64,000 bases of DNA from contig NZ_PJZH01000007.1 in the NCBI RefSeq assembly GCF_002858715.1, forward strand, positions 93,740 through 157,739, written 5' to 3'. Under the pieces are notes generated by a model. That model was not told the DNA's origin, searched no databases, and worked only from the letters and a program-made list of their open reading frames with translations. Positions 17,849 through 25,750 of this stretch are shown one piece after another. The DNA is from Chimaeribacter coloradensis (lineage in GTDB: Bacteria > Pseudomonadota > Gammaproteobacteria > Enterobacterales > Enterobacteriaceae). The position numbers were made by a program, and so were the translations under genes. Position 1 is the first letter of the stretch. Every line of letters begins with the position of its first letter.

Positions 17849-18378
17849 CACCCGCCGGTAGCCCTACCCGACCGGACAAAGCCGGTCAGTTTGTCAGCGG
17901 CATTTTTACCTATTGCACCACCAACAAAGGGTTAGCCGCGCGCCTGCGCCGGGCTGACAACCCGGACACCGAAACACAGAGCTGGGAGGTGCTGGCCGCC
18001 TGGCGCATCAATCTTGAGTGGGAAGATGAACGGCTGCCCTATGCCACGGTTGCCGCTGCCATTGCCCGCAGTAAACAGGCCCATAACGGCAGCCTCTCCC
18101 TCGGCCGGGCGCTGGCCGCCTGCTATGACAACAACCCGGAAAACGCCCAGGGCAAAGCCAGGCTGCGCCGCCTGCTGGCCTGCCACACCACGCCGGAGTT
18201 GTGCCGCATCCTGCGCCCGCTGCTGCGGCTGATTGAGAATAAGGTCTCCGCCGTGCTGGATTACCACCGCCTGTTAAACCAGTTGCTGCGTTTTCAGGGC
18301 AATCCCCAACGGATTAAAGCGCAATGGGCCGGTGAATTTTACGGCGCACTGGATGAAGAGGCGGCAGGGAATGACTGA
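17845..18378 (+). CDS. casB: Cascade small subunit Cse2 (CasB)
   Basis: Small subunit that forms a dimer along the Cascade belly and stabilises the R-loop. It has 177 aa and is helical and basic, with the family pattern of an N-terminal LRRADNPDTETQSWEVLA region and a C-terminal helix pair (RLRRLLACHTTPELCRILRPLLRLI). AAGGAGG lies just before the start, which overlaps the end of cas8e by 4 bp. It overlaps cas6e by 8 bp. Confidence 0.92.
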   Translation: MTPAGSPTRPDKAGQFVSGIFTYCTTNKGLAARLRRADNPDTETQSWEVLAAWRINLEWEDERLPYATVAAAIARSKQAHNGSLSLGRALAACYDNNPENAQGKARLRRLLACHTTPELCRILRPLLRLIENKVSAVLDYHRLLNQLLRFQGNPQRIKAQWAGEFYGALDEEAAGND

Positions 18379-19021
18379 TTTATATCTCAGTGAGCTTACG
18401 CTCGACCGCCGGGCCATGCAGGGCCTGCGCATCACCGATGCCTATTCACTGCACCGCGTGGTCTACAGCCTTTTTCATGACTGGCGCAGCGATGCCGAAA
18501 AGTTCACCAGTCTCCCCAGCGGCATTGTGTTTGCTGACCGGGGCGGCGATCTGCGTGGCCGCCATGTGCTGATGCTTTCAGACCGCCCGCCGCTGGCGAC
18601 GGACATTGACGGCTACGGCCATGTCAACAGCAAGCCCCTGCCGGACAGCTTCTTTAACCACACGCGCTACCGCTTTCAGCTGATCGTCAACCCGACCCGC
18701 CGGGACGCCCGGAGCCATAAGCTGATCCCGGTCAGGGGGCGTGAGGCAATAGCGGACTGGTTCTGCCGTCGCGCGCCGCAAAACTGGGGGTTTACCGTCG
18801 CCCCCGCGTCACTGCAAATCAGCCGGGTTGAAGTGCAGTGTTTCAACGATAAGGCCCGGCGGCCGGTCACGCTGGCGCAGGCCCACCTGAATGGCCTGTT
18901 GCAGGTCACCGATCCCGTGCGTTTCCGTCACAGCGTTGCGGCCGGCATTGGCCGCGGGCGCGCCTTCGGCTGCGGCCTGCTGCAACTGGCTCCCTTTACT
19001 GATGCGCTTTTTGATAAATAA
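18371..19021 (+). CDS. casE: crRNA-processing endoribonuclease Cas6e (CasE)
   Basis: Cuts pre-crRNA at the 3' base of each repeat hairpin and stays bound to it in Cascade. It has 216 aa from ATG 18371. The N-terminus MTDLYLSELTLDRR matches the family, and the likely catalytic histidine is H28 in SLHRVVYSLF (aligned with H20 of E. coli CasE). The glycine-rich RNA-binding loop GIGRGRAFGCGLLQLAPF is near the C-terminus. The gene lies between cse2 and cas7, not after cas5 as in E. coli K-12. The open frame to 18332 only adds residues inside cse2. Confidence 0.94.
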   Translation: MTDLYLSELTLDRRAMQGLRITDAYSLHRVVYSLFHDWRSDAEKFTSLPSGIVFADRGGDLRGRHVLMLSDRPPLATDIDGYGHVNSKPLPDSFFNHTRYRFQLIVNPTRRDARSHKLIPVRGREAIADWFCRRAPQNWGFTVAPASLQISRVEVQCFNDKARRPVTLAQAHLNGLLQVTDPVRFRHSVAAGIGRGRAFGCGLLQLAPFTDALFDK

Positions 19022-19030
19022 GGAACAGCA

Positions 19031-20059
19031 ATGAACACGTCATATAAGAACTTACGTATTGAATATCACATCCTGCAATCCTTCCCGGTCAGTTGCCTGA
19101 ACCGGGATGACGTCGGTGCGCCCAAAAGTGCCCTGGTGGGCGGCACCAGCCGGGCGCGCGTCAGCTCGCAGTGCTGGAAACGCCAGGTGCGCCTGACCCT
19201 GAAAGCGCTTGGGGTGACGCTGGGCGTGCGCACCAAAAAAGTGGCCCCGCTGATTGCAGAGGCGTGCCGCGGGCTGGGTGCCCCTGAAGAGGCTGCACAG
19301 GCATGCGCATCGGCGCTGGCTGCCGCATTCAGTGATGACACCCTGCTGTTTATCAGCCGCCATGAGGCGCAGGCGCTGGCGGAGTATGCCCGGCAGATTG
19401 AATTCGATGCCGGGAAAATTAACAGCAAAGAGCTGGCAAAATTATTGAAAAAAGTGGTCAACCCGGCGCTGGACGCGCTGGACATTGCGCTGTTCGGCCG
19501 GATGGTGGCCAAAGCCACGGAGCTGAATGTCGAGGCGGCCGCCTCGTTTTCCCACGCCATTTCCACTCACCGTGTCAGCAACGAAGTGGAATTCTTTACC
19601 GCGATGGATGATGCCCACCCCGACGCCATCTCCGCCCATATGGGCAGCCTGGAGTTTAATGCCGCGACTTACTACCGCTACATCAGCCTGGATCTGGGCC
19701 AGCTGGCGCAGACCCTCAGCCCGGAGGATCTGCCTGACGCCGTGGCGGCGTTTACCCAGGCGCTGTTTCTGGCCGTGCCGTCGGCACGGCAGGCGACCAT
19801 GTCCGGTGCCAGCCCGTGGGACTTTGCACGGGTGCTGGTGCGGCGCGGCCAGCGGCTGCAAATGCCGTGCGAGACCGCCGTCAAAGCCCGTGACGGGGGT
19901 TACCTCGCGCCCAGCATTGAGGCGCTGACAACCTGGCTGGATAAACAGGAAGCGCTGCACGGCTCCCTGTTCGGCAAAGTGGCGGCTTATGAGTATGGCA
20001 AACGGGCCGATTTTTCTATTGACGATCTGGTCAATGCCCTGAAACAGCAAGTGGGGTAA
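19031..20059 (+). CDS. casC: Cascade backbone subunit Cas7e (CasC/Cse4)
   Basis: Backbone subunit of which six copies grip the crRNA. It has 342 aa. Typical features are IEYHILQSFPVSCLNRDDVGAPKSALVGG, the RARVSSQCWKRQVR motif, SHAISTHRVSNEVEFFTAMDD and the AATYYRYISLDLGQL segment. The ribosome site AAGGAA lies before the ATG, and the gene starts 9 bp after cas6e. Confidence 0.95.
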   Translation: MNTSYKNLRIEYHILQSFPVSCLNRDDVGAPKSALVGGTSRARVSSQCWKRQVRLTLKALGVTLGVRTKKVAPLIAEACRGLGAPEEAAQACASALAAAFSDDTLLFISRHEAQALAEYARQIEFDAGKINSKELAKLLKKVVNPALDALDIALFGRMVAKATELNVEAAASFSHAISTHRVSNEVEFFTAMDDAHPDAISAHMGSLEFNAATYYRYISLDLGQLAQTLSPEDLPDAVAAFTQALFLAVPSARQATMSGASPWDFARVLVRRGQRLQMPCETAVKARDGGYLAPSIEALTTWLDKQEALHGSLFGKVAAYEYGKRADFSIDDLVNALKQQVG

Positions 20060-20064
20060 CCCTT

Positions 20065-20772
20065 ATGCACGCACCTTATATGCTGCTGTGGCTGGAGGCA
20101 CCCCTTCAGTCCTGGGGTTGCGACTCTAAATTCGGCCGCCGTGATTCCCTGCCTTTTCCAAGTAAGTCCGGCGTATTGGGGCTGATCTGTTGCGCCCTGG
20201 GCGCAGGGGGGGAACAACAGGCGCTGCTGGCTGAGCTGTCAACAGGTGATATGCAGGTGGTGGCATACGGCCCGGCGGCCCCCGGCGACCGGCCGCCGCT
20301 ATTGCGGGATTTCCAGATGGTCGGCAGCGGTTATGACGATCGCGATCGCTGGCAAACACTGTTGATCCCAAAAACCTGCGAAGGCAAAAAACCCGCCATG
20401 GGCGGCGGCCCCAAACTGACCCACCGCTACTACGTGCAGGACATGGCCTTTGCCGTACTGCTGCAACTGCCCGCCGATCAGGCCGCGCGGATCGCCCACT
20501 ATCTGCACGCCCCGGTGTGGGATCTCTACCTCGGCCGCAAATGTTGTGTTCCTACGGAGTTTATCTACCAGGGCACCTTTGCGCAGGCGGAAGAGGCAGA
20601 GGCACGGGCCGCCGGGCTGGCCGCCGCCAAATCACGCCGGTTCAGCTTCCGGGTGCTGGAGGGCGAACACGAAGGCGACCTGATGACCCTGAACGATGTC
20701 CCGCTGCAATTTGGTGAGCACAAGCGTTACCGCGATCGCCGGGTCACCCTCCAGACGTGGCAGGCACCGTGA
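20065..20772 (+). CDS. casD: Cascade subunit Cas5e (CasD)
   Basis: Binds the 5' handle of the crRNA at the foot of Cascade. It has 235 aa. The opening LLWLEAPLQSWGCDSKFGRRDSLPFPSKSGVLGLICCALG is the classic Cas5 RAMP fold signature, and the segments LTHRYYVQDMAFAVLL and YLGRKCCVPTEFIYQG are typical of the I-E type. It is separated from cas7 by 5 bp and overlaps cas1 by 1 bp (TGATG). Confidence 0.94.
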   Translation: MHAPYMLLWLEAPLQSWGCDSKFGRRDSLPFPSKSGVLGLICCALGAGGEQQALLAELSTGDMQVVAYGPAAPGDRPPLLRDFQMVGSGYDDRDRWQTLLIPKTCEGKKPAMGGGPKLTHRYYVQDMAFAVLLQLPADQAARIAHYLHAPVWDLYLGRKCCVPTEFIYQGTFAQAEEAEARAAGLAAAKSRRFSFRVLEGEHEGDLMTLNDVPLQFGEHKRYRDRRVTLQTWQAP

Positions 20773-21647
20773 TGGCGCAGGGAACCCGGCTGTTTGTCGG
20801 CATTACCCGCGATACGCTGCCACAGGTGAAGGATAAGTATCCCTTTGTCTATCTGGAGCGGGGCCGGCTGGAGATAGATGACAGCAGCGTAAAGTGGCGG
20901 GATGCAGACGGCAATGTTGTCCCCCTGCCGGTGGCCACGCTGAATACGCTGCTGTTGGGGCCGGGCACGACAGTGACCCATGAGGCGATCAAAACGGCGG
21001 CCGCTGCCAACTGTGCCGTCTGCTGGGTGGGGGAAGACAGCCTGCTGTTTTATGCGGCCGGTTTTTTGCCGACGGCAGATACCCGCAACCTCAAACAGCA
21101 GATGCGCCTCGCTTCAGAGCCAGGTTCAGCCCTGGCCGTGGCACGGAAAATGTTCGCCTTGCGTTTTCCAGAAGTGGATCTGACCGGGAAAACCCTGCAG
21201 GAGATGATGGGCATGGAGGGCAGCCGGGTGCGGGCGCTTTATCAGCAGAAAGCGGAACAGTATCAGGTTGGCTGGCGCGGGCGCCACTTTATCCCTGGGA
21301 AGTTTACGCTCAGCGATATGACCAACCAGATCCTGACGGCGTGTAACGCTGCACTGTATGGCATTCTCTGCTCTGCTATTCATGCAATGGGCTATTCACC
21401 GCATATCGGGTTTATTCATTCGGGCAGTCCCCTGCCCTTTGTTTATGACATGGCCGATCTCTATAAAGCGCCTCTCTGTATCGATCTGGCCTTTTCACTG
21501 ACGCGTGAGATGGCCGGGTTTTACGACAAACATAAAGTCTCCGCCGCCTTCCGCCAGCGGGTGATTAGTTTGGATCTGCTGGCACAGGTAGCAATGGACT
21601 TAACCACACTGATGGAGGGAAAACGTGCTGGTCGTCGTCGCCAATGA
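20772..21647 (+). CDS. cas1: Cas1 integrase (type I-E)
   Basis: With Cas2, captures protospacers and integrates them at the leader end of the arrays. It has 291 aa from ATG 20772; an in-frame GTG at 20757 would overlap cas5 further and is less likely. The metal-binding residues are E149 in MEGSRVRALY, H216 in IGFIHSG and D226/D229 in FVYDMADLYK. The beta-strand N-terminal domain includes LLLGPGTTVTHEAI. All catalytic residues are present, so adaptation is probably functional. Confidence 0.95.
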   Translation: MAQGTRLFVGITRDTLPQVKDKYPFVYLERGRLEIDDSSVKWRDADGNVVPLPVATLNTLLLGPGTTVTHEAIKTAAAANCAVCWVGEDSLLFYAAGFLPTADTRNLKQQMRLASEPGSALAVARKMFALRFPEVDLTGKTLQEMMGMEGSRVRALYQQKAEQYQVGWRGRHFIPGKFTLSDMTNQILTACNAALYGILCSAIHAMGYSPHIGFIHSGSPLPFVYDMADLYKAPLCIDLAFSLTREMAGFYDKHKVSAAFRQRVISLDLLAQVAMDLTTLMEGKRAGRRRQ

Positions 21648-21909
21648 TCTGCCGCCGGCGGTACGCGGGCGCATGAAACTTTGGTTCGTTGAACCGAAAC
21701 CTCATGTTTTTGTTTCCGGTTTAAAAGACGCGGTCGCGATAAAGGTAACGGAGTATTTGATTCGTCATTGCCCGGCAGATGCAGGCGTCATCATTTTCCG
21801 CTCTCTTCTTGTGCCGCCCGGTTATGTTATCCGGGTGATCGGCACACCTAAAAAAGAGCACACGGAGCTCTCAGGCCTGCAACTGGTGTTTGAGTCTTTT
21901 CTCCCCTAA
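21625..21909 (+). CDS. cas2: Cas2 (type I-E)
   Basis: Dimer that scaffolds the Cas1-Cas2 spacer integration complex. It has 94 aa, starting LVVVANDLPPAVRGRMKLWFVE as in E. coli-type Cas2, with the C-terminal KKEHTELSGLQLVFESFLP tail that contacts Cas1. The start codon is GTG at 21625 with GGAGGG 6 bp upstream. It overlaps cas1 by 23 bp. It is the last gene of the operon and is followed at once by a terminator. Confidence 0.94.
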   Translation: MLVVVANDLPPAVRGRMKLWFVEPKPHVFVSGLKDAVAIKVTEYLIRHCPADAGVIIFRSLLVPPGYVIRVIGTPKKEHTELSGLQLVFESFLP

Positions 21910-21912
21910 TCC

Positions 21913-21944
21913 CTGCCCCACACTGTGGGGCAGTTTCTTTTTTT
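21913..21944 (+). terminator. Rho-independent terminator of the cas operon
   Basis: CTGCCCCAC, loop ACT, then GTGGGGCAG form a 9-bp stem followed by TTTCTTTTTTT. It ends the cas transcript before it would run antisense through array 2. Confidence 0.92.
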
Positions 21945-21961
21945 ATCTCTCAGAATAAATG

Positions 21962-22959
21962 GCCTCCTACGCAGGCGGGAAGAGTGACCGACGTCTTAGA
22001 AGGCCGTTTCCTTCCGAGAAACACCCCACGTACGTGGGGAAGAGATCATCTTGCCTTTAGTGCTTACTGCCACCTTGGACACACCCCTACACACGTGGGG
22101 AAAAGACCTGGGCCGCAGCAATCTCTAAGGAGAGCTAGGAAACACCCCCACGCACGTGGGGAAGAGTCCAAGGCTTTAGGCTTGGCATTCGATAAGGCAG
22201 AAACACCCCCACGCACGTGGGGAAGAGGGGCGCTGCCTTTTGCAGCCGGCACTTTCCCTGGAAACACCCCCACGCACGTGGGGAAGAGTCAATGCAGGAG
22301 CTGCGCGCCCTGGTCGAGGCAGAAACACCCCCACGCACGTGGGGAAGAGCTGGCTGGAGTGACAGAACCCACACCAGAGCGGGAAACACCCCCACGCACG
22401 TGGGGAAGAGCGACCTGAGTTTCTGTCCAGTCAGCAATCTGGGGAAACACCCCCACGCACGTGGGGAAGAGCCCGTTTGACAGCACGGACAGTGGAACGC
22501 CTGAGAAACACCCCCACGCACGTGGGGAAGAGACCCGGCGAGCACGCCCACGAACGCGGACACAAGAAACACCCCCACGCACGTGGGGAAGAGAGATCTG
22601 CACAGGACAGATTAGCGGCGCGCAGGGAAACACCCCCACGCACGTGGGGAAGAGCGAGTGGACGCTATACAAGGCATCTATCAACAAGAAACACCCCCAC
22701 GCACGTGGGGAAGAGCTCATGACGGGTCAACAGGTCGTGAATCGCTGGGAAACACCCCCACGCACGTGGGGAAGAGCTTTGGCGGCCGCCTCGCGCACTT
22801 TGTCATACAGAAACACCCCCACGCACGTGGGGAAGAGCATGGTCAACTATCAGGACTTGTCCGAGGTGTGGAAACACCCCCACGCACGTGGGGAAGAGTT
22901 CCCACGCGTCCTTGAACGTATCCTGCGCCAGGAAACACCCCCACGCACGTGGGGAAGAG
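21962..22959 (-). CRISPR. CRISPR array 2, type I-E: 14 perfect repeats plus three decayed ones
   Basis: Perfect 28-bp repeats start at 22139 and then every 61 bp to 22932. On the plus strand they read GAAACACCCCCAC, GCAC, GTGGGGAAGAG. The low-coordinate end decays stepwise: 22078-22105 has four mismatches, 22018-22044 lacks one C, and a remnant ends at 21984. All 16 spacers are 33 bp. Decay beside cas2 shows that this is the old end; the leader is therefore at 22960 onward and crRNA is read from the minus strand. The repeat differs from array 1 only in two loop bases. Confidence 0.97.
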
Positions 22960-23092
22960 ACCACTATCCTATGGTGAAACTGCCGCTGACCGCAATATGT
23001 TGTGGTCAGCGGCGTTCAGGTGCTGCTGAAGATACGCCGATACCCAGATAAAATAAAGGGGCACTCTGTGGCGGCAGGCACTTAACCTCGCC
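22960..23092 (-). promoter_or_regulatory. Leader of array 2 with a 10-bp inverted repeat
   Basis: The sequence just after the last repeat (ACCACTATCCTATGGTGAAA) resembles the leader-proximal end of array 1. Then GCCGCTGACC and GGTCAGCGGC form a perfect 10-bp inverted repeat at 22982-22991 and 23004-23013. Unlike leader 1 this region is not AT-rich. On the minus strand it directly follows the stop of the ThDP enzyme gene at 23093, so part of array transcription could come from readthrough. Confidence 0.65.
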
Positions 23093-24892
23093 TTACTTCT
23101 TCTCTTTATGCGGCAGCACTTCGTTGATCAGCTGGCGGGCGGTGTCGGCGATCACCTGCCCGGCCCCGCGGTCGCCTTTGACCAGCGCGGAGGTGAAGCC
23201 TTTGACCTGCTCCAGCGTCAGGTGCGGCGGGAACGGCGCGATTTCCGGGTCGGTTTTCACTTCCAGCACCACCGGGCGGTCGGCGCTGAGCGCCTCGGCC
23301 CAGGCGGCCTGTAAGGAGTCCGGCTCATCCACGAAGATCCCGCGCAACCCCAGCAGGTTGGCAAACTGGGCGTAGGGCACGTCCGGCAGCGCCTGGCTGG
23401 CCGGGTAGCGCGGGTTGCCCTCCATCACCCGCTGCTCCCAGGTGACTTCGTTCAAATCCTCATTATTGAACACGCAGATGATCAGCCGCGGGTCGTCCCA
23501 GCGCCGCCAGTATTTCTGGATGGTGATTAACTCAGCCATGTTGTTCATCTGCATCGCGCCATCCCCCACCAGCGCCACCACCGGGCGATCGGGGTGGGCG
23601 AACTTGGCGGCGATGGCGTACGGCACCGCCGCCCCCATCGACGCCAGCCCGCCGGAGAGCGAGGCGCGCTGCCCCGCCTTGGCCTGGTAGTCGCGTGCAA
23701 ACCAGTTGGCGCAGGAGCCGGAGTCGGAGGTGACGATCGCGTTGTTCGGCAGCAGCGGCGACATCTCCCACACCACGCGCTGCGGGTTCACCGGTTTGGC
23801 CTCCGCCATCGCCCGGTCGCGCAGCGTCTCGCGCCAGCTCTCCATCTGTTTGGTGATGTTCTCCTGCCAGCGCCGGTCGTCGTTGTACTTGAGCAGCGGC
23901 AGCAGCGCGCGCAGGGTAGCGGCGGCGTCGCCGTGCAGGTTGATGTCCACCGGGTAGCGCAGCCCCAGCATCCCCGGGTCGATGTCGATCTGTACCGCCC
24001 GCGCCTGCCCATCTTTCGGCAGGAACTCCGCCCACGGGAAACCGGTGCCGATCATCAGCAGCGTGTCGCAGCCGGACATCATATCCGACGAGGGTTTGGT
24101 GCCGAGCATCCCAATCGCGCCGGTGACGAACGGCAGGTCGTCCGGCAGCACATCTTTGCCGAGCAGCGCTTTCGCCACGCCTGCGCCCAGCGTCTCCGCC
24201 ACGTGGATCACCTCCGCCTCTGCGCCGCGCGCCCCGGCCCCGATCAGGATGGCGATTTTTTTACCGTGGTTCAGCAGATCGGCCGCCTGTTGCAGGTCAG
24301 CCTCCTGCGGCACCATCACCGGGCGGCGGTAACCGGCGCCGGAGCGGGTAAAGCCGTGCGCCTGTTTTGGCTCTTCCCAGGGCTCATCCTGCACATCTTT
24401 CGGCAGCACCAGCACGGTGACGCCGTTATTGGCGATGGCGATGCGCACCCCGCGGTCAACCAGATGGCGCACCTGCGCCGGGGCCGCCGCCTCCTGCACG
24501 AAGTCCGCCACGTCCATAAAGACGCGGTCGAGGTTCAGCTCCTGCTGATAGTGCGCGCCGCGCGCGGTACTCTCCGCCTGCCCGACAATCGCCAGCACCG
24601 GCGCGTGGTCCTGTTTCGCATCATAGAGGCCGGTGATCATATGGGTGGCACCCGGCCCGCCGGTGGAGAGGCAGACGCCCAGCTCGCCGGTGAACTTGGC
24701 GTGCGCGGTGGCCATAAAGGCCGCCATCTCCTCGTGCCGCACCTGGATAAAGTCGATCCCTTCGCCCTTTTTCCCTGCCCGCTGCAACGCGCCCAGCACG
24801 CCGTTGATGCCGTCACCGGGGTAACCATAAATACGCGTCACCCCCCATGCTTTCAGGCGTTCCACAAAAAAGTCGCTTGTCATCTTCGCCAT
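23093..24892 (-). CDS. ThDP-dependent pyruvate oxidase/acetolactate synthase-like enzyme (YdaP/PoxB-like)
   Basis: 599-aa enzyme with the three-domain fold of the ThDP superfamily. The N-terminal PYR domain has the catalytic glutamate in QVRHEEMAAFMA. The middle domain has IGAGARGAEAEV. The PP domain carries the thiamine motif beginning VGDGAMQMNNMAEL and ending FNNEDLNEVTWEQ. The overall pattern fits the pyruvate-oxidase branch typified by B. subtilis YdaP more than E. coli PoxB (572 aa). The likely reaction is oxidative decarboxylation of pyruvate to acetate and CO2. The C-terminus (VLPHKEKK) is short, so membrane docking as in E. coli PoxB is not evident. It is transcribed towards CRISPR array 2. 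Confidence 0.85.
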   Translation of the reverse strand: MAKMTSDFFVERLKAWGVTRIYGYPGDGINGVLGALQRAGKKGEGIDFIQVRHEEMAAFMATAHAKFTGELGVCLSTGGPGATHMITGLYDAKQDHAPVLAIVGQAESTARGAHYQQELNLDRVFMDVADFVQEAAAPAQVRHLVDRGVRIAIANNGVTVLVLPKDVQDEPWEEPKQAHGFTRSGAGYRRPVMVPQEADLQQAADLLNHGKKIAILIGAGARGAEAEVIHVAETLGAGVAKALLGKDVLPDDLPFVTGAIGMLGTKPSSDMMSGCDTLLMIGTGFPWAEFLPKDGQARAVQIDIDPGMLGLRYPVDINLHGDAAATLRALLPLLKYNDDRRWQENITKQMESWRETLRDRAMAEAKPVNPQRVVWEMSPLLPNNAIVTSDSGSCANWFARDYQAKAGQRASLSGGLASMGAAVPYAIAAKFAHPDRPVVALVGDGAMQMNNMAELITIQKYWRRWDDPRLIICVFNNEDLNEVTWEQRVMEGNPRYPASQALPDVPYAQFANLLGLRGIFVDEPDSLQAAWAEALSADRPVVLEVKTDPEIAPFPPHLTLEQVKGFTSALVKGDRGAGQVIADTARQLINEVLPHKEKK

Positions 24893-25051
24893 CGCCGTTT
24901 CTCCTGTTATGGCGTATTTACGCGGGCCGCAGCCCGTCAGCCTGCATTAACCATAGTTTATTTAGCGGCAGGTGCCGTTGAGACAGGAAGGAACGCGCAT
25001 GGCTTCCCCCTTTGTCCACGTTGTAAACAGGTGCAACGTACTGCATCCGGC

Positions 25052-25079
25052 TTGTTTAATTTTTCTCCTCTCGTAAAAT
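25052..25079 (+). promoter_or_regulatory. Candidate sigma-70 promoter of the toxin-antitoxin operon
   Basis: TTGTTT (25052-25057) and TAAAAT (25074-25079) are separated by 16 bp, and the antitoxin start codon lies 35 bp further on. Both hexamers are moderate matches. The stretch is AT-rich relative to its surroundings. Confidence 0.5.
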
Positions 25080-25095
25080 AAGACTGAAATTAAGA

Positions 25096-25118
25096 CCATT
25101 TTAAGGAGCGAAAAATGG
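25096..25118 (+). promoter_or_regulatory. Inverted repeat around the antitoxin ribosome site and start codon
   Basis: CCATTTT (25096-25102) and AAAATGG (25112-25118) are perfect complements. The ribosome site AAGGAG lies in the 9-bp loop and the ATG at 25115 lies in the right arm. It may be an operator for autoregulation or an mRNA hairpin that limits translation. Confidence 0.5.
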
Positions 25119-25366
25119 GTGCAACCGCCATTTTTGCCAGCCATGTTGCGTCAATTACCGAGCTGAAGAAAAACCCCACAGCGACCGTCGCCTCTGCCGA
25201 GGGGGAGCCGGTAGCGATCATGAACCACAGTAAAACCGCCTTTTACTGCGTACCTGCCCCGCTGTTTGAAATGATGATGGACATTATTGATGAACGGGAA
25301 TTAGCCAAACGCGTGCGCGACCGGCTCCATGAAGACGAGGTTGAGGTCAGCTGGGAGGATCTCTGA
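25115..25366 (+). CDS. Type II antitoxin, Phd/YefM (StbD) family
   Basis: 83-aa antitoxin. The N-terminal half (ASITELKKNPTATVASAEGEPVAIMNH) is the DNA-binding Phd/YefM fold, with the typical FYCVPAPLFE motif, and the acidic C-terminal tail (residues ~60-83) would wrap the toxin. It directly precedes the toxin gene, with adjacent stop and start codons. It should repress its own promoter with the toxin as co-repressor, as is usual for the family. Confidence 0.9.
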   Translation: MGATAIFASHVASITELKKNPTATVASAEGEPVAIMNHSKTAFYCVPAPLFEMMMDIIDERELAKRVRDRLHEDEVEVSWEDL

Positions 25367-25750
25367 GTGCAGCAGCCTAAAAAGGAATTCAGGACACGGC
25401 TTACCTTCAAAAAGAGCGCGAAAAAGGAGTGGGATAATCTGGGCAGCACTCTCCGTGAAAAGTTTAAAAAGTTGCTGCGTAAGCGGGCAGCTTCCCGGGA
25501 AGCCCTGACCCCCAAAAAGCATCAGCTTTCCGGCGTGGATCGCTGCTACAAAATCAAACTCAAACAAGATGGTTACCGTTTGGTTTATCAGGTTACTGAA
25601 AATAAGGCGGGTGATATTACCGTCACCGTGACCGTTATTACTGTCGATCGGCGCGAAGATGTGTACGAAGGGCTGAAAGCCAAACTGGGAAGCCTGGATG
25701 CACTGTTTGAGTCGCCGTTGTTCGCCACACAGGAGGAAGAGGATGAGTAA
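25367..25750 (+). CDS. Type II toxin, RelE/StbE family mRNA interferase
   Basis: 127-aa RelE-fold toxin that would cleave mRNA in the ribosomal A site. The core is FRTRLTFKKSAKKEWDNLG, then CYKIKL, GYRLVYQV and VDRREDVYE. Likely active-site basic residues are R59, R71 and R95/R96, with Y100. The start is GTG immediately after the antitoxin TGA, with GGGAGG upstream. It is about 30 residues longer than the usual 90-95 because of a C-terminal tail ending EEEDE. It overlaps the next gene by 8 bp. Confidence 0.9.
   Translation: MQQPKKEFRTRLTFKKSAKKEWDNLGSTLREKFKKLLRKRAASREALTPKKHQLSGVDRCYKIKLKQDGYRLVYQVTENKAGDITVTVTVITVDRREDVYEGLKAKLGSLDALFESPLFATQEEEDE

Noticed and set aside
22018..22105. Separate third CRISPR array near cas2
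   Set aside because: The degenerate repeats keep the 33-bp spacer length and continue directly into array 2, so they are its decayed end.
21984..23051. Open frames of 70-196 aa across CRISPR array 2
   Set aside because: Same artefact; the codons are those of the repeats and no ribosome site or family is present.
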